From NCBI RefSeq assembly GCF_000758685.1, contig NZ_CP009286.1, positions 5,375,001 through 5,439,000 of the forward strand: DNA of 64,000 nt, in the 5' to 3' direction. The stretch's first letter is position 1, and each line of letters starts with the position of its first letter. The notes under the pieces were generated by a model. The model was not told the DNA's origin and searched no databases. It saw only the letters and a program-made list of their open reading frames with translations. Shown piece after piece: positions 24,299 to 32,406 of this stretch. The position numbers were made by a program, and so were the translations under genes. Source of the stretch: Paenibacillus stellifer (GTDB lineage Bacteria > Bacillota > Bacilli > Paenibacillales > Paenibacillaceae).

Positions 24299-25816
24299 GT
24301 GCTTATTTCTACCCCCGTACCGGCCTTGGAAGCGGAGGAACGGCTCGAGGCGCATTTTCGCCCATACCGCGAACGCACGGTCGGACTGGGGCACCCCATT
24401 ACGACCCCATACGGCAGAAAAAACCTGCTATACGCCGACTGGACCGCCAGCGGCCGTCTGTATGAGCCGATCGAGCGGATCATGCTGGAGCGGTTCGGTC
24501 CCCTCGTCGGTAATCCGCACACGGAAGCGAACGCAACGGGCATGACGATGACCCGGGCCTATGAGGAGGCCGGTGCGATCATCAAGCGCCATGTGGGCGC
24601 GGGTCCGCGCGACGTGCTGCTGTCATGCGGCAACGGCACGACGGGAGCGGTCAACAAGCTCCAGCGTCTGCTCGGGCTCAGGCTGCCCGAGTGGCTGAGC
24701 CCGGCCGTTCTGGCGCCGGAAGAGCGGCCGGTTATCTTCGTCACCCATATGGAGCATCATTCCAATCTGCTGCCCTGGCAGGAGACAATCGGCGAAGTGG
24801 TCGTCCTGCCTCCCGGCGAAGGCGGCGCCCCGGACCCCCGGGAGCTGGACGCCGCACTGCAGGCTTACCGGGGACGGCGGCTCAAGATCGGCTCCTTCTC
24901 CGCATGCTCGAACGTGACCGGCATCGAGACGCCGTACCGGAAGCTGGCCGCCGTCATGCACCGCCACGGCGGACTATGCTTCGTCGATTTCGCGGCGAGC
25001 GCGCCGTATACGGAAATCGACATGCACCCCGAAGCGTCCGAGGAGAAGCTGGACGCCATCTTCTTCTCGCCGCACAAGTTCCTGGGCGGCCCGGGCACGA
25101 GCGGCATCCTCGTATTCGATACCGGCCTGTACCGAAGCCTCCGCCCCGACGAGCCCGGCGGAGGCACGGTGTCCTGGGTAAGCCCGTGGTACGGCCCCCG
25201 CTATTTCGCCGGAATCGAGGCGAGAGAGGACGGCGGCACGCCGGGCTTCCTGCAGCGGATCAAGGCCGCGCTCTGCCTGCGGCTGAAGGAAGAGATGCGC
25301 CAAGACAAGATCGGTGCATACGAGCGCATCCTCGGCGGGCGCCTGCTCGCCGGTCTGCGCAGCATCCCGGACATTACCGTCCTGGAGGGCGAGGCCACCA
25401 ATCGGATCGGCATCGTCTCCTTCACCGTCCGGGAGATGCACTATAATCTCGTCGTCCGCCTGCTGAACGACGTCTTCGGCATCCAGGCCCGGGGAGGCTG
25501 CTCCTGTGCCGGCCCCTACGGCCATTACCTGCTGTCGATCGACCGGAAGGCCTCTCTTGAGATGGAGAGCGCCATCCGCACCGGCGACCAGTCGCTGCGG
25601 CCGGGCTGGGTTCGGGTGTCCGTGCACCCCGTCATGACCTTGAAGGAGGTCGACTATATCGTTGAAGCCCTCCGGACGCTGATCGGCCGGAAGGCGGAAT
25701 GGCAGGCCGCGTACCGGTATAACCGGAAGACGAACTGCTGGATTCATCATTCCCGGGGAGATGCGGAGACGATATCCGCAGCGGAAGCGGAGACAGCGGC
25801 GATGTTCGAGCTGTAG
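24299..25816 (+). CDS. Class V aminotransferase, cysteine desulfurase-like
   Basis: A 505-residue PLP enzyme of fold type I. It opens with a family block (YADWTASGRLYEPIE, then GNPHTEANATG), has the HMEHHSNLLPW histidine that stacks on PLP, the aspartate in VDFAASAP, and the Schiff-base lysine in FFSPHKFLGGPGTSG. Late in the chain ARGGCSCAGPYGHYLL offers a cysteine where SufS-type desulfurases have theirs. It is about 100 residues longer than SufS, so isopenicillin-epimerase-like or other lyase chemistry is possible. The GTG at 24299 has GGAGGG seven bases upstream. An upstream TTG/ATG at 24221-24227 has a poor site. The C-terminal 40 residues are polar and variable. Confidence 0.85.
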   Translation: MLISTPVPALEAEERLEAHFRPYRERTVGLGHPITTPYGRKNLLYADWTASGRLYEPIERIMLERFGPLVGNPHTEANATGMTMTRAYEEAGAIIKRHVGAGPRDVLLSCGNGTTGAVNKLQRLLGLRLPEWLSPAVLAPEERPVIFVTHMEHHSNLLPWQETIGEVVVLPPGEGGAPDPRELDAALQAYRGRRLKIGSFSACSNVTGIETPYRKLAAVMHRHGGLCFVDFAASAPYTEIDMHPEASEEKLDAIFFSPHKFLGGPGTSGILVFDTGLYRSLRPDEPGGGTVSWVSPWYGPRYFAGIEAREDGGTPGFLQRIKAALCLRLKEEMRQDKIGAYERILGGRLLAGLRSIPDITVLEGEATNRIGIVSFTVREMHYNLVVRLLNDVFGIQARGGCSCAGPYGHYLLSIDRKASLEMESAIRTGDQSLRPGWVRVSVHPVMTLKEVDYIVEALRTLIGRKAEWQAAYRYNRKTNCWIHHSRGDAETISAAEAETAAMFEL

Positions 25817-25824
25817 CCAGCTGC

Positions 25825-26193
25825 CTATCCGGCAGGTGCTGACCACAGATGCCGCTAGGCTGACGCTGCCCAACCGGTGCTGCCGCATAGATGTCGCCCG
25901 ACAGGTGCCAGCCGCTCGACAAATGCCGTTCACGGGTGCCTGCCCACAGATGCCGCTCGACATGTGCCGTCCACGGGCGCCTGCCCACAGATGCCGCTCG
26001 ACATGTGCCGTTCACGGGTGCCTGCCCACAGATGCCGCTCGACATGTGCCGTCCACGGGCGCCTGCCCACAGATGCCGCTCGACATGTGCCGTCCACGGG
26101 TGCCTGCCCGACAGATGCCAGCCGCTCGACAAATGCCGTCCACGGGTGCCTGCCCACAGATGCCGCTCGACATGCTCTATCCGGCAGGCGCTG
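25825..26193. repeat. 41-bp tandem repeat array with flanking 17-bp direct repeats
   Basis: Between 25902 and 26175 there are six full copies and part of a seventh of a unit starting CAGATGCCGCTCGACATG. The steps between copies are 41, 41, 41, 42 and 45 bases, and two copies (25947 and 26029) are identical. The longer units carry an extra AGCC. Degenerate copies extend left to about 25844. The array is bracketed by near-identical 17-base sequences CTATCCGGCAGGTGCTG (25825) and CTATCCGGCAGGCGCTG (26177). The unit lacks stop codons in several frames, so long false open frames cover it. There are no unique spacers, so it is not CRISPR. Confidence 0.9.
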
Positions 26194-26268
26194 TCCGACA
26201 AGTACGTCAGGGCGTTCTTGCGGGACTTCCAATCGTTATCATGCGTGACCCGGCTGTATTGGCATGGC

Positions 26269-26319
26269 AAAAAGCCCGCTGACGGAAGGCTGTACATCTC
26301 CCTTCCATCAGCGGGCTTC
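26269..26319 (-). terminator. Terminator of the aldo/keto reductase operon
   Basis: On the minus strand AAGCCCGCTGA with GGAAGG pairs with CTTCC and TCAGCGGGCTT, followed by TTTTT. Confidence 0.88.
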
Positions 26320-26352
26320 TATGCGTTGTTCCATAACGCAGCAGCAGCAGAT

Positions 26353-27261
26353 TTACACCCCGGTTACCATATCGAGGTCGGCCGCCTGCGCGTTCGAGAT
26401 CACCTGGTTCACATCCTTGCAGCCTGGAATGACGCTGGTCACCGCCGGATGCTGCAGGCACCAGCCGAGCGCCCACTGCGCCATGTTCAATCCATGCGGC
26501 ACTTCGTTAGCCGCAATCTCGGCGACGAGACGAAGCTGCTCCTCCCGCTTCTTCGCGTCATGGTTCGCCCGCACGTCGCCTTCGGCGAACGTCGCGCCGG
26601 CCTTGTACTTGCCGCTCAGGTAGCCGCTCGCGAGCGGTACGCGGGCAAGCACGCCGAGGCGATGCTCATCCGCGAGCGGGAACAGTCTCTCCTCCGGCGC
26701 CCGGTCCAGCCGATTATAGACGACCTGGATCGCTTCGGCGCCGATCCCCGGAGCCGCGCTTGTCTGATGTACGCCGTCGTTCGCGGTGCTGATGGAGACG
26801 CCGAGATGGCGGATTTTGCCGGCCTGCTTCTGCTTGTCCAGCATTGTCCATAGCCCGTCGTTATCGAACTGGGCGTCCGTTCCGGAGTGGAACTGGTACA
26901 GATCGACATACTCTGTCTGCAGCGCGCGCAGCGAATCGTCGAGCTGCTTCAGAACATCGCTGGCGCTCCACAGCTGCTCCCGCTGAAGATGTCCGTCAAA
27001 GTGATGACCGAACTTCGTGGCAACAATCCAGTCTTCCCGCTTGCGCCGGCTCAAGTAGCCGCCGATCAGCTTCTCGGACAGATGGTCGCCGTAGCATTCC
27101 GCCGTATCGATAAGGTTGATGCCGAGCTCAGCCGCCTTGTCGAACATGGCGTCCACTTCATCCTGCGTGAAATCCTTGCCCCATTCGCCGCCGAACTGCC
27201 AGGTGCCGACTCCGATTACCGAGACATTCAATTCCGTACTGCCGAGCTTGCGGTATTTCAT
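26353..27261 (-). CDS. Aldo/keto reductase
   Basis: A 302-residue NADPH-dependent oxidoreductase. The catalytic tetrad is visible: Asp and Tyr in INLIDTAECYGDHLSEKLIG, Lys in WIVATKFG, and His in YVDLYQFHSG. The C-terminal NADP-binding segment is VTSVIPGCKDVNQVISNAQA. The spacing and the GVGTWQFGG opening match the AKR11/YhdN-like branch, which reduces aldehydes and ketones, often in general stress. The ATG at 27261 has GAGG nine bases upstream, inside the 3' end of the VTT-domain gene, and starts only five bases after its stop. The two are therefore co-transcribed. The physiological substrate is not evident. Confidence 0.9.
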   Translation of the reverse strand: MKYRKLGSTELNVSVIGVGTWQFGGEWGKDFTQDEVDAMFDKAAELGINLIDTAECYGDHLSEKLIGGYLSRRKREDWIVATKFGHHFDGHLQREQLWSASDVLKQLDDSLRALQTEYVDLYQFHSGTDAQFDNDGLWTMLDKQKQAGKIRHLGVSISTANDGVHQTSAAPGIGAEAIQVVYNRLDRAPEERLFPLADEHRLGVLARVPLASGYLSGKYKAGATFAEGDVRANHDAKKREEQLRLVAEIAANEVPHGLNMAQWALGWCLQHPAVTSVIPGCKDVNQVISNAQAADLDMVTGV

Positions 27262-27266
27262 TATCT

Positions 27267-27881
27267 TCAACCTCTTTCTTTAATGGATTTGATCCGTGAC
27301 AAATACCCCTCCACCGACCGGACGCCCCACAGCGACAGCAGCACAAGCAGGACGACAGCCAGCAGCTCCAGCGGGTTTCGGAGGAACCGGCCCGCGTCGT
27401 TGCCGATATAGGAGACAGCGAGAACCATTATGGCTTTGCCGGAGGCGAGAGCCAGAAGATAGGGACGCAGCCGCATGCCGGCGAGTCCGGCAGCCAGATT
27501 GATGACGACAAACGGCCCGACCGGGAACAGGCTGAGCAGGAATACATAGCTGAAGCCGCTGCGCCGGACCCATTCCATGCCCCGGGCCACCTTCGGCCGT
27601 TCCGCCCATTTCCGCAGACGGTGATGGGAGGCGATGCGCCGGATGATCAGGAAGGCGGTCAGGCAGCCCGCCACAAGACCCAGCCAGGAATACAGGAAGC
27701 CGAGCCACAGCCCGTAGACGGCGGCGTTCATCCCGACGATTACAATGGTGGGCAGCGGCGGAACGAACGACTTCAGGAAGGTAAGTCCGATCCCCGGAAA
27801 AGGACCCAAGGAGCGGTATCGCTCCAGCCAGTCCCGCAAATTTTCTTCCGTAACCCAAGACATGATATCCAGTGCATACAT
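27267..27881 (-). CDS. TVP38/TMEM64 (VTT/DedA-like) membrane protein
   Basis: A 204-residue protein with about five membrane helices and the VTT-domain core: FLKSFVPPLPTIVIVGMNAAVYG near residues 35-57, and LLSLFPVGPFVVINLAAGLAGMRLRPYLLA near 115-145. Those paired re-entrant segments define the DedA/VTT superfamily, whose members flip lipids such as undecaprenyl phosphate or phosphatidylethanolamine or contribute to membrane-potential homeostasis. The ATG used has GAGGGG 13 bases upstream. A later ATG, six codons in, has no site. It leads a two-gene operon with the aldo/keto reductase. Confidence 0.85.
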   Translation of the reverse strand: MYALDIMSWVTEENLRDWLERYRSLGPFPGIGLTFLKSFVPPLPTIVIVGMNAAVYGLWLGFLYSWLGLVAGCLTAFLIIRRIASHHRLRKWAERPKVARGMEWVRRSGFSYVFLLSLFPVGPFVVINLAAGLAGMRLRPYLLALASGKAIMVLAVSYIGNDAGRFLRNPLELLAVVLLVLLSLWGVRSVEGYLSRIKSIKERG

Positions 27882-28020
27882 AACGGCAGACCGCGCCCCT
27901 CTTCGGTTTCGATTCTATCCCACTCATTATACACGATCGGGAGGCGGATGGCCTGATAGAGACAGATCGCCACTTATGCCCTATACTGATGTAAATTTCG
28001 GTAAAGGGTGGGTGATTATA

Positions 28021-28581
28021 ATGTCTGAATCGGAAAAGATTGAACTTAAGATAATCGAGCCTGAGATAGTCATGCCTGTGTTGATCGAATCGGCCAGGCT
28101 AATCCTGCGGAGAACGGAAGAGCGCGACCTGGCTTTTGTCGCAGAGGCGGAGAGCAGCCCGGAGAACAAGCCGTTTATCGGGCAGTGGAGCCTGGATGAG
28201 CACCACGAAGCGCTGACAGATCCCGATCTGCTGCACCTGATTGTCCAGGAACCCGGCGGCGAACGCATCGGCTATGTGATCGTGACCGGCCTCCGGGACC
28301 CCAATCTGTCCGTATGCATCAAGCGGATTGCGATAGAAGCGAAGGGCAAGGGCTACGGCTCCGAGATGCTGCGGAGTCTTCGCGACTGGCTCTTCCAGAA
28401 TACGGGCGTACACCGGCTGTGGCTGGATGTGAAGACCCATAACGCGAGAGCGCAGCATGTGTATGAGCGCGCCGGATTCCGGGCGGAAGGCATCCTCCGG
28501 GAATGCATCAAGGTTCAGGATACCTTCGAGTCGCTTCAAATCATGTCGATCCTGAGAGAAGAATACGAGCGGCTGCTATAG
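28021..28581 (+). CDS. GNAT family N-acetyltransferase
   Basis: A 186-residue acetyltransferase of the RimJ/RimL type. The acetyl-CoA binding loop is in IAIEAKGKGYGSEMLRSL (pattern Q/R-x-x-G-x-G/A), and the late family motif THNARAQHVYERAGFRAEGILRE is present. The first 25 residues are an extra acidic and hydrophobic segment (KIELKIIEPEIVMPVLIE). AAAGGGTGGG lies upstream of the ATG. The stop is one base from the convergent transglutaminase stop, with no terminator between, so antisense read-through is likely. Acceptors for this branch include ribosomal proteins, polyamines and antibiotics; none can be chosen here. Confidence 0.85.
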   Translation: MSESEKIELKIIEPEIVMPVLIESARLILRRTEERDLAFVAEAESSPENKPFIGQWSLDEHHEALTDPDLLHLIVQEPGGERIGYVIVTGLRDPNLSVCIKRIAIEAKGKGYGSEMLRSLRDWLFQNTGVHRLWLDVKTHNARAQHVYERAGFRAEGILRECIKVQDTFESLQIMSILREEYERLL

Positions 28582-28582
28582 A

Positions 28583-29446
28583 CTATAGACTGCCCGGCTG
28601 CTCCAGAAGCTTCACCGACACGGATACTTCCATTGTGCCGCCGCCACCCCGGTACACCCCCTGAAGGGGGCTGACATCGGCGTAATCCCGTCCCGTTCCG
28701 ACGCGAATATGATTGGCGAGCGCCTCCACATTATTCGTCGGGTCCAGCCCGATCCAGCCGATGCCCGGCACCATCACTTCAACCCAGGCATGGGTCGCGG
28801 CATCGCCCTTCAGGGCGGAATCCTCGCCGACATATAGATAGCCGCTGACATACCGGGCCGGAATGCGGGCCGCCCGAAGGATGCCGATCATCACATGGGC
28901 CAGATCCTGGCAGACGCCCTGCTTCAGGTCGAAGGACTGACGGGCCTGCGTGTCCACATTCGTCGCTTCTCCGCTGTAAGTGAAGGTCTCATAGACGTAT
29001 TTCATCACTTCCAGCGCATAGGCAACCGGATTGTCCATTTCGCCGAGGACGCGTTCCGCCTCCTTCACCTGCTTTTTGTCCAGAAGCGTATAATCGGTCT
29101 CATTCAGATAGGCCAGATAATGCTGCCGGAACAGCCCCGTATGAAAAATCTCCCGCATCCGCCCCGAATACCGCAGCTCATGGATAAAAGGGCTCCGCTG
29201 CACACTGACAACCGAAGTCGTCTTCACCTCCAGCGAATCATGCTTCTCCGGAATGAAGAACGTCTCCACCTGGTTGCCCCAGACATCCGTATATTCCCGG
29301 GTTAGCGAGGCCGGCGTAATGTCCGCCCGGTAGACGAGCAGCCGCTGGACCTCATCCGTCAGAGGCTTCAGCCTGATCGTGTTCAGGCTCTGATCGACCT
29401 TTGTCTCGTACTGAAAGGTATTGGTATGCACAATTTCATATTTCAT
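28583..29446 (-). CDS. Transglutaminase-like cysteine peptidase family protein
   Basis: A 287-residue cytoplasmic protein. An N-terminal beta domain (YEIVHTNTFQYETKVDQSLNTIRLKP) is followed by a transglutaminase-like core with the full triad: Cys in LKQGVCQDLAHVM, His in DAATHAWVEVMVPG, and Asp in WIGLDPTNN. This is the COG1305 type found next to circularly permuted ATP-grasp and alpha-E proteins in many bacteria; those partners are not present here. ATG 29446 has AAGGAG 11 bases upstream. Members are thought to act as peptidases or amidases, but few have known substrates. Confidence 0.88.
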   Translation of the reverse strand: MKYEIVHTNTFQYETKVDQSLNTIRLKPLTDEVQRLLVYRADITPASLTREYTDVWGNQVETFFIPEKHDSLEVKTTSVVSVQRSPFIHELRYSGRMREIFHTGLFRQHYLAYLNETDYTLLDKKQVKEAERVLGEMDNPVAYALEVMKYVYETFTYSGEATNVDTQARQSFDLKQGVCQDLAHVMIGILRAARIPARYVSGYLYVGEDSALKGDAATHAWVEVMVPGIGWIGLDPTNNVEALANHIRVGTGRDYADVSPLQGVYRGGGGTMEVSVSVKLLEQPGSL

Positions 29447-29581
29447 AACAGGCAGGGCTCCTTTGGAAGACTCTGAGGGTACATTACCCACTGGAGAACG
29501 GCATGCAAACGCCGATAGAGCGTTATACCGCCATTTTCCCCCTTCCCCGCCGGAATTAGCCCGCCACACCTCTTCATTTGC

Positions 29582-29617
29582 AAAAAAAAGAATCCCGCCG
29601 CAGTCGGCAGGACTCTT
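29582..29617 (-). terminator. Terminator of metNIQ
   Basis: Minus strand AAGAGTCCTGCCG, ACTG, CGGCGGGATTCTT with two wobble pairs, followed by a run of eight uridines that begins within the last stem bases. Confidence 0.85.
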
Positions 29618-29662
29618 GGTTAACAGAATTCTGAGTTCATTCAGCGTAATTGTGCCGCCAAC

Positions 29663-30544
29663 TTAAAATGCGGGAACAACAGCCACGCCGTATTTGTCCT
29701 CGATAAATTTTTTGACATCAGGACTTGTCAGCGCTTCGTCAAGCTTCTTGATTTCCTCACGGTTCTCGTCTCCCTTGCGGACGACTACAACATTCGCGTA
29801 AGGCGAGTTGGCGTCTTCACGGAACAGCGCCGACTTGGGATCGATACCCGCTTCAAGGACGACATTGGTATTGATGATCGCTCCGTCGAGATCAGGCAGT
29901 GAACGGGGCAGCGTAGCCGCATCCGCTTCAACGAACTCCAGTTTATGCGGATTCTCGGCGATATCCTTCGGCGTAGCCTCGTAGGTCGTTAGGCCGTCCT
30001 TCAGCTTGATCAGCCCCTGCTGCTGGAGCAGTACGAGCGCCCGGTATTCATTGGACGGGTTGTTCGGAATGCCGATCTTGGCGCCGTCCTTTATCTCATC
30101 CTTGAATTTCAGATTTTTGGAGTAGAAGCCGATCGGCTCCACATGCACCTTGGTCGTAACGACAAAATCATAGCCTTTCTCACCCTTGATGGAATCCAGG
30201 TACGGAACGTGCTGGAAGTAGTTGGCGTCGATTTGCTTCTCCTGCAGCGCCGGATTGAGCTGGCCGTCATCATCCAGTACAACCACTTCGAGGTTAATGC
30301 CCTCTTCCTTCAATTTCGGCTTGATGAACTCCAGAATTTCGGCATGCGGCACCGCCGAGGCCCCAACCTTCAGCGTTACCTCCTTGGCTGCGGCCGGACT
30401 GGCTGCTGCCGAGCTTTCCGCTGCCGGACTGGACTTCGCGGTGGCTGCCGCCGATTCCCCGTTTCCGTTCTGCGATCCGCAGCCTGCCAAAATCCCCGTC
30501 AACACCATGACCGCGGCCAGCAACAAGCTTCCTCTTCTCTTCAT
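29663..30544 (-). CDS. metQ: MetQ methionine-binding lipoprotein
   Basis: A 293-residue secreted lipoprotein. Signal peptide with lipobox LAGC (Cys22), then a low-complexity Ser/Ala linker to about residue 53. The NlpA/MetQ binding domain starts at VTLKVGASAVPHAEILEFIKPKL, with DANYFQHVPYLD and GIPNNPSNEYRALVLLQQQGLIKL. These are the methionine-contact blocks of MetQ. It delivers D- or L-methionine to MetNI. AGAAGGG precedes the ATG. It is the third gene of metN-metI-metQ, 95 bases after metI, and ends in a strong terminator. Confidence 0.93.
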   Translation of the reverse strand: MKRRGSLLLAAVMVLTGILAGCGSQNGNGESAAATAKSSPAAESSAAASPAAAKEVTLKVGASAVPHAEILEFIKPKLKEEGINLEVVVLDDDGQLNPALQEKQIDANYFQHVPYLDSIKGEKGYDFVVTTKVHVEPIGFYSKNLKFKDEIKDGAKIGIPNNPSNEYRALVLLQQQGLIKLKDGLTTYEATPKDIAENPHKLEFVEADAATLPRSLPDLDGAIINTNVVLEAGIDPKSALFREDANSPYANVVVVRKGDENREEIKKLDEALTSPDVKKFIEDKYGVAVVPAF

Positions 30545-30639
30545 CTTAATCCCTTCTCTCCCCTAGATTATATGTAAAAAATAAGTACTACCCGTTTGGA
30601 AAAATCGGCTGCATTAAGCGTCTATCAAGATCCCGCGGA

Positions 30640-31308
30640 TCAACCGCTCTTGCAGCGTTTCCGGTCAATGGAACGGGCGATAAAATCCCCGGACCACTGC
30701 ACGATTTGAACAATCAAAATGATAAGCAGAACTGTTCCGAGCAAAATATCGGTTCGAAACCGTTGGTACCCGAAGCGGATCGCCAGACTGCCCAGCCCTC
30801 CCGCGCCGATCGCGCCTGCGACCGCCGTGAATTCGGTGATGGAGATTACGGCGATGGTCATGCCCCGGATGAGGGCGGGCAGCGCCTCCGGGATCAGTAC
30901 CCGGCCGATAATGGTGAACGGGCCGGCGCCGACCGATTTGGCTGCCTCAATCTTTCCGTTCTCCACCTCGCGCAGCGCGTTCTCGATGATGCGGCCGAGA
31001 AAAGGCGCCGCGCCGATCGACAGGGAGACAATCGCCGCTGTCGGGCCGAGCGTAGTGCCTACAATCAGCCGTGACAACGGCAGCAGCAGCACAATCAAAA
31101 TGATGAACGGGACCGAACGGACCCCGTTGATCGCGGTAGCGATGATACGATTGACTGCGGGCGCGGCAAGAATTCCTCCTTTTTCCGTAACCACCAGCGT
31201 AATGCCGAGCAGAGTGCCCAGCAGCAGCGCGAATACCGACGACCATGCGGTCATATACAGCGTCTGCCGAAGGCCCTCCCACAACAGGCCGGGTACATCA
31301 TCTCTCAT
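30640..31308 (-). CDS. metI: MetI methionine ABC permease
   Basis: A 222-residue membrane permease with five helices. The cytoplasmic EAA loop reads AKSVGAGPFTIIGRVLIPEALPALI, which docks on the ATPase. The helix sequences VNRIIATAINGVRSVPFIILIVLLLPLSRLIVG match MetI/MetD. It forms the membrane channel for methionine with MetN and MetQ. Its ATG overlaps the metN stop by four bases (ATGA), so the two are translationally coupled. Confidence 0.93.
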   Translation of the reverse strand: MRDDVPGLLWEGLRQTLYMTAWSSVFALLLGTLLGITLVVTEKGGILAAPAVNRIIATAINGVRSVPFIILIVLLLPLSRLIVGTTLGPTAAIVSLSIGAAPFLGRIIENALREVENGKIEAAKSVGAGPFTIIGRVLIPEALPALIRGMTIAVISITEFTAVAGAIGAGGLGSLAIRFGYQRFRTDILLGTVLLIILIVQIVQWSGDFIARSIDRKRCKSG

Positions 31309-32102
31309 CGCAGCACCGCCTCTCTTTCCTTCCGCCCTGGCTCTTCGCGGTAGCCGTTCTTGTAGAAATTGAAGATTCCGGCGAACCGCTGGGCCGTATC
31401 GCTCTGCGGATGAGAGAACAATTGGTCGACAGGGACATTCTCCACGATCCGCCCCCCTTCAATGACGGCCGCTCTGCCGCAAATATGCCGCAGCACATCC
31501 ATTTCGTGGGTAATCAGCACAATGGTAAGGCCAAGCCTCCGGTTAATGTCGCCAAGCAGCTCCAAAATGGAGAAGGTGGTCTGCGGATCAAGCGCCGAGG
31601 TCGCCTCATCCGACAGCAGAACGTCCGGCTCTCCCGCCAGCGCCCTGGCGATGCCGACTCTCTGCTTCTGGCCGCCGCTCAGTTCCGACGGATAGCTGCC
31701 GGCCTTTTCACCCAGCTCGACCAGATCGAGAATTTCTCCGACACGGCGTTCGATCTCGGCCTTCGAATAGCCCGCCGTCTTCAGCGGGAAGGCGACGTTC
31801 GCAAAGACCGTTTTGGAATCAAACAAATTAAACTGCTGAAATATCATGCCGATCTTGCGGCGGGCGAGCCGCAGCTCACGCTCCTTGAGTCCGGTGATTG
31901 GCTTCCCGTTGATCGCAATGGTGCCGGAATCGGGCTCCTCCAACCGGTTGAGACAGCGGATCAGCGTGGACTTGCCGGCGCCGCTGAATCCAATGATGCC
32001 GAAGATCTCTCCTTTTTCGATCTGCAGATTGATATCCTGAAGCGCGGGAACCACGCCTCCCCGGGTCCGATAGCTCTTGTTCAGGTTGGTGACGGTAATC
32101 AT
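31305..32102 (-). CDS. metN: MetN methionine ABC ATPase lacking the NIL domain
   Basis: A 265-residue ABC ATPase. Walker A GFSGAGKST, signature LSGGQKQR, Walker B VLLSDEATSALDP and the switch histidine ITHEMDV are all intact. It begins MITVTNLNKSYRTRGGVVPALQDINL, typical of MetN. Known MetN proteins are about 340 residues, with a C-terminal NIL domain that binds methionine and shuts the transporter down. This one stops about 75 residues early and reads through to metI with no trace of the domain, so direct feedback inhibition is probably absent. ATG 32102 has AGAAGGAGGG upstream. A leader with a terminator precedes it. Confidence 0.92.
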   Translation of the reverse strand: MITVTNLNKSYRTRGGVVPALQDINLQIEKGEIFGIIGFSGAGKSTLIRCLNRLEEPDSGTIAINGKPITGLKERELRLARRKIGMIFQQFNLFDSKTVFANVAFPLKTAGYSKAEIERRVGEILDLVELGEKAGSYPSELSGGQKQRVGIARALAGEPDVLLSDEATSALDPQTTFSILELLGDINRRLGLTIVLITHEMDVLRHICGRAAVIEGGRIVENVPVDQLFSHPQSDTAQRFAGIFNFYKNGYREEPGRKEREAVLR

Positions 32103-32129
32103 CGAACCGCCCTCCTTCTTCGGGAAAAT

Positions 32130-32179
32130 AAAAAAAATCAAGCCTTCCCCGTCTTCCGGCGGTTTCGCAGCTTGATTTC
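32130..32179 (-). terminator. Attenuator-like terminator in the metN leader
   Basis: Minus strand AAATCAAGC pairs with GCTTGATTT, with further pairing inside (CCG/CGG), then a U-tract. It lies after the promoter at 32237-32265 and only about 28 bases before the metN start codon. Two small hairpins precede it: AATCA-N6-TGATT (32193-32208) and the palindrome CCAGTTAACTGG (32179-32190). Confidence 0.75.
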
Positions 32180-32236
32180 CAGTTAACTGGTCAATCATAA
32201 TTCTGATTATTTCAATGTGTTTAATTGATGTTTAAT

Positions 32237-32265
32237 AATATAGAGCAGTTGCAAGATACTGTCAA
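32237..32265 (-). promoter_or_regulatory. SigA promoter of metNIQ
   Basis: Minus strand TTGACA, exactly 17 bases, TATATT. It gives a leader of roughly 125 bases before metN. Confidence 0.8.
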
Positions 32266-32316
32266 TCCGTAATTTCATTTTCCCCTTCGATAAGCAGCGG
32301 TTCGCAGCCACACAAT

Positions 32317-32349
32317 AAAAGCGCGCATCCCGATTGAAGGGATGCGCGC
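32317..32349 (-). terminator. Terminator of the preTA-hydA operon
   Basis: GCGCGCATCCC and GGGATGCGCGC form a perfect 11-base stem around a seven-base loop. On the minus strand it ends in TTTTATT. Confidence 0.88.
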
Positions 32350-32406
32350 CTTTATTGTTTTGGAAGTCATATTCGGCTTGACCCTGCGATTAGGGATCGC
32401 GGAGGC

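Noticed and set aside
25840..26270. CRISPR array
   Set aside because: The repeated units are head to tail with no unique spacers, and no cas gene is near.
25632..26853. Long repetitive proteins encoded on both strands across the repeat array
   Set aside because: Open frames exist only because the 41-base unit lacks stop codons in several frames. The period is not a multiple of three, and the frames run into the antisense of the aldo/keto reductase.
32102..32265. S-box (SAM-I) or T-box leader before metN
   Set aside because: The conserved S-box core and the T-box sequence are both missing, and the leader is too short for either.
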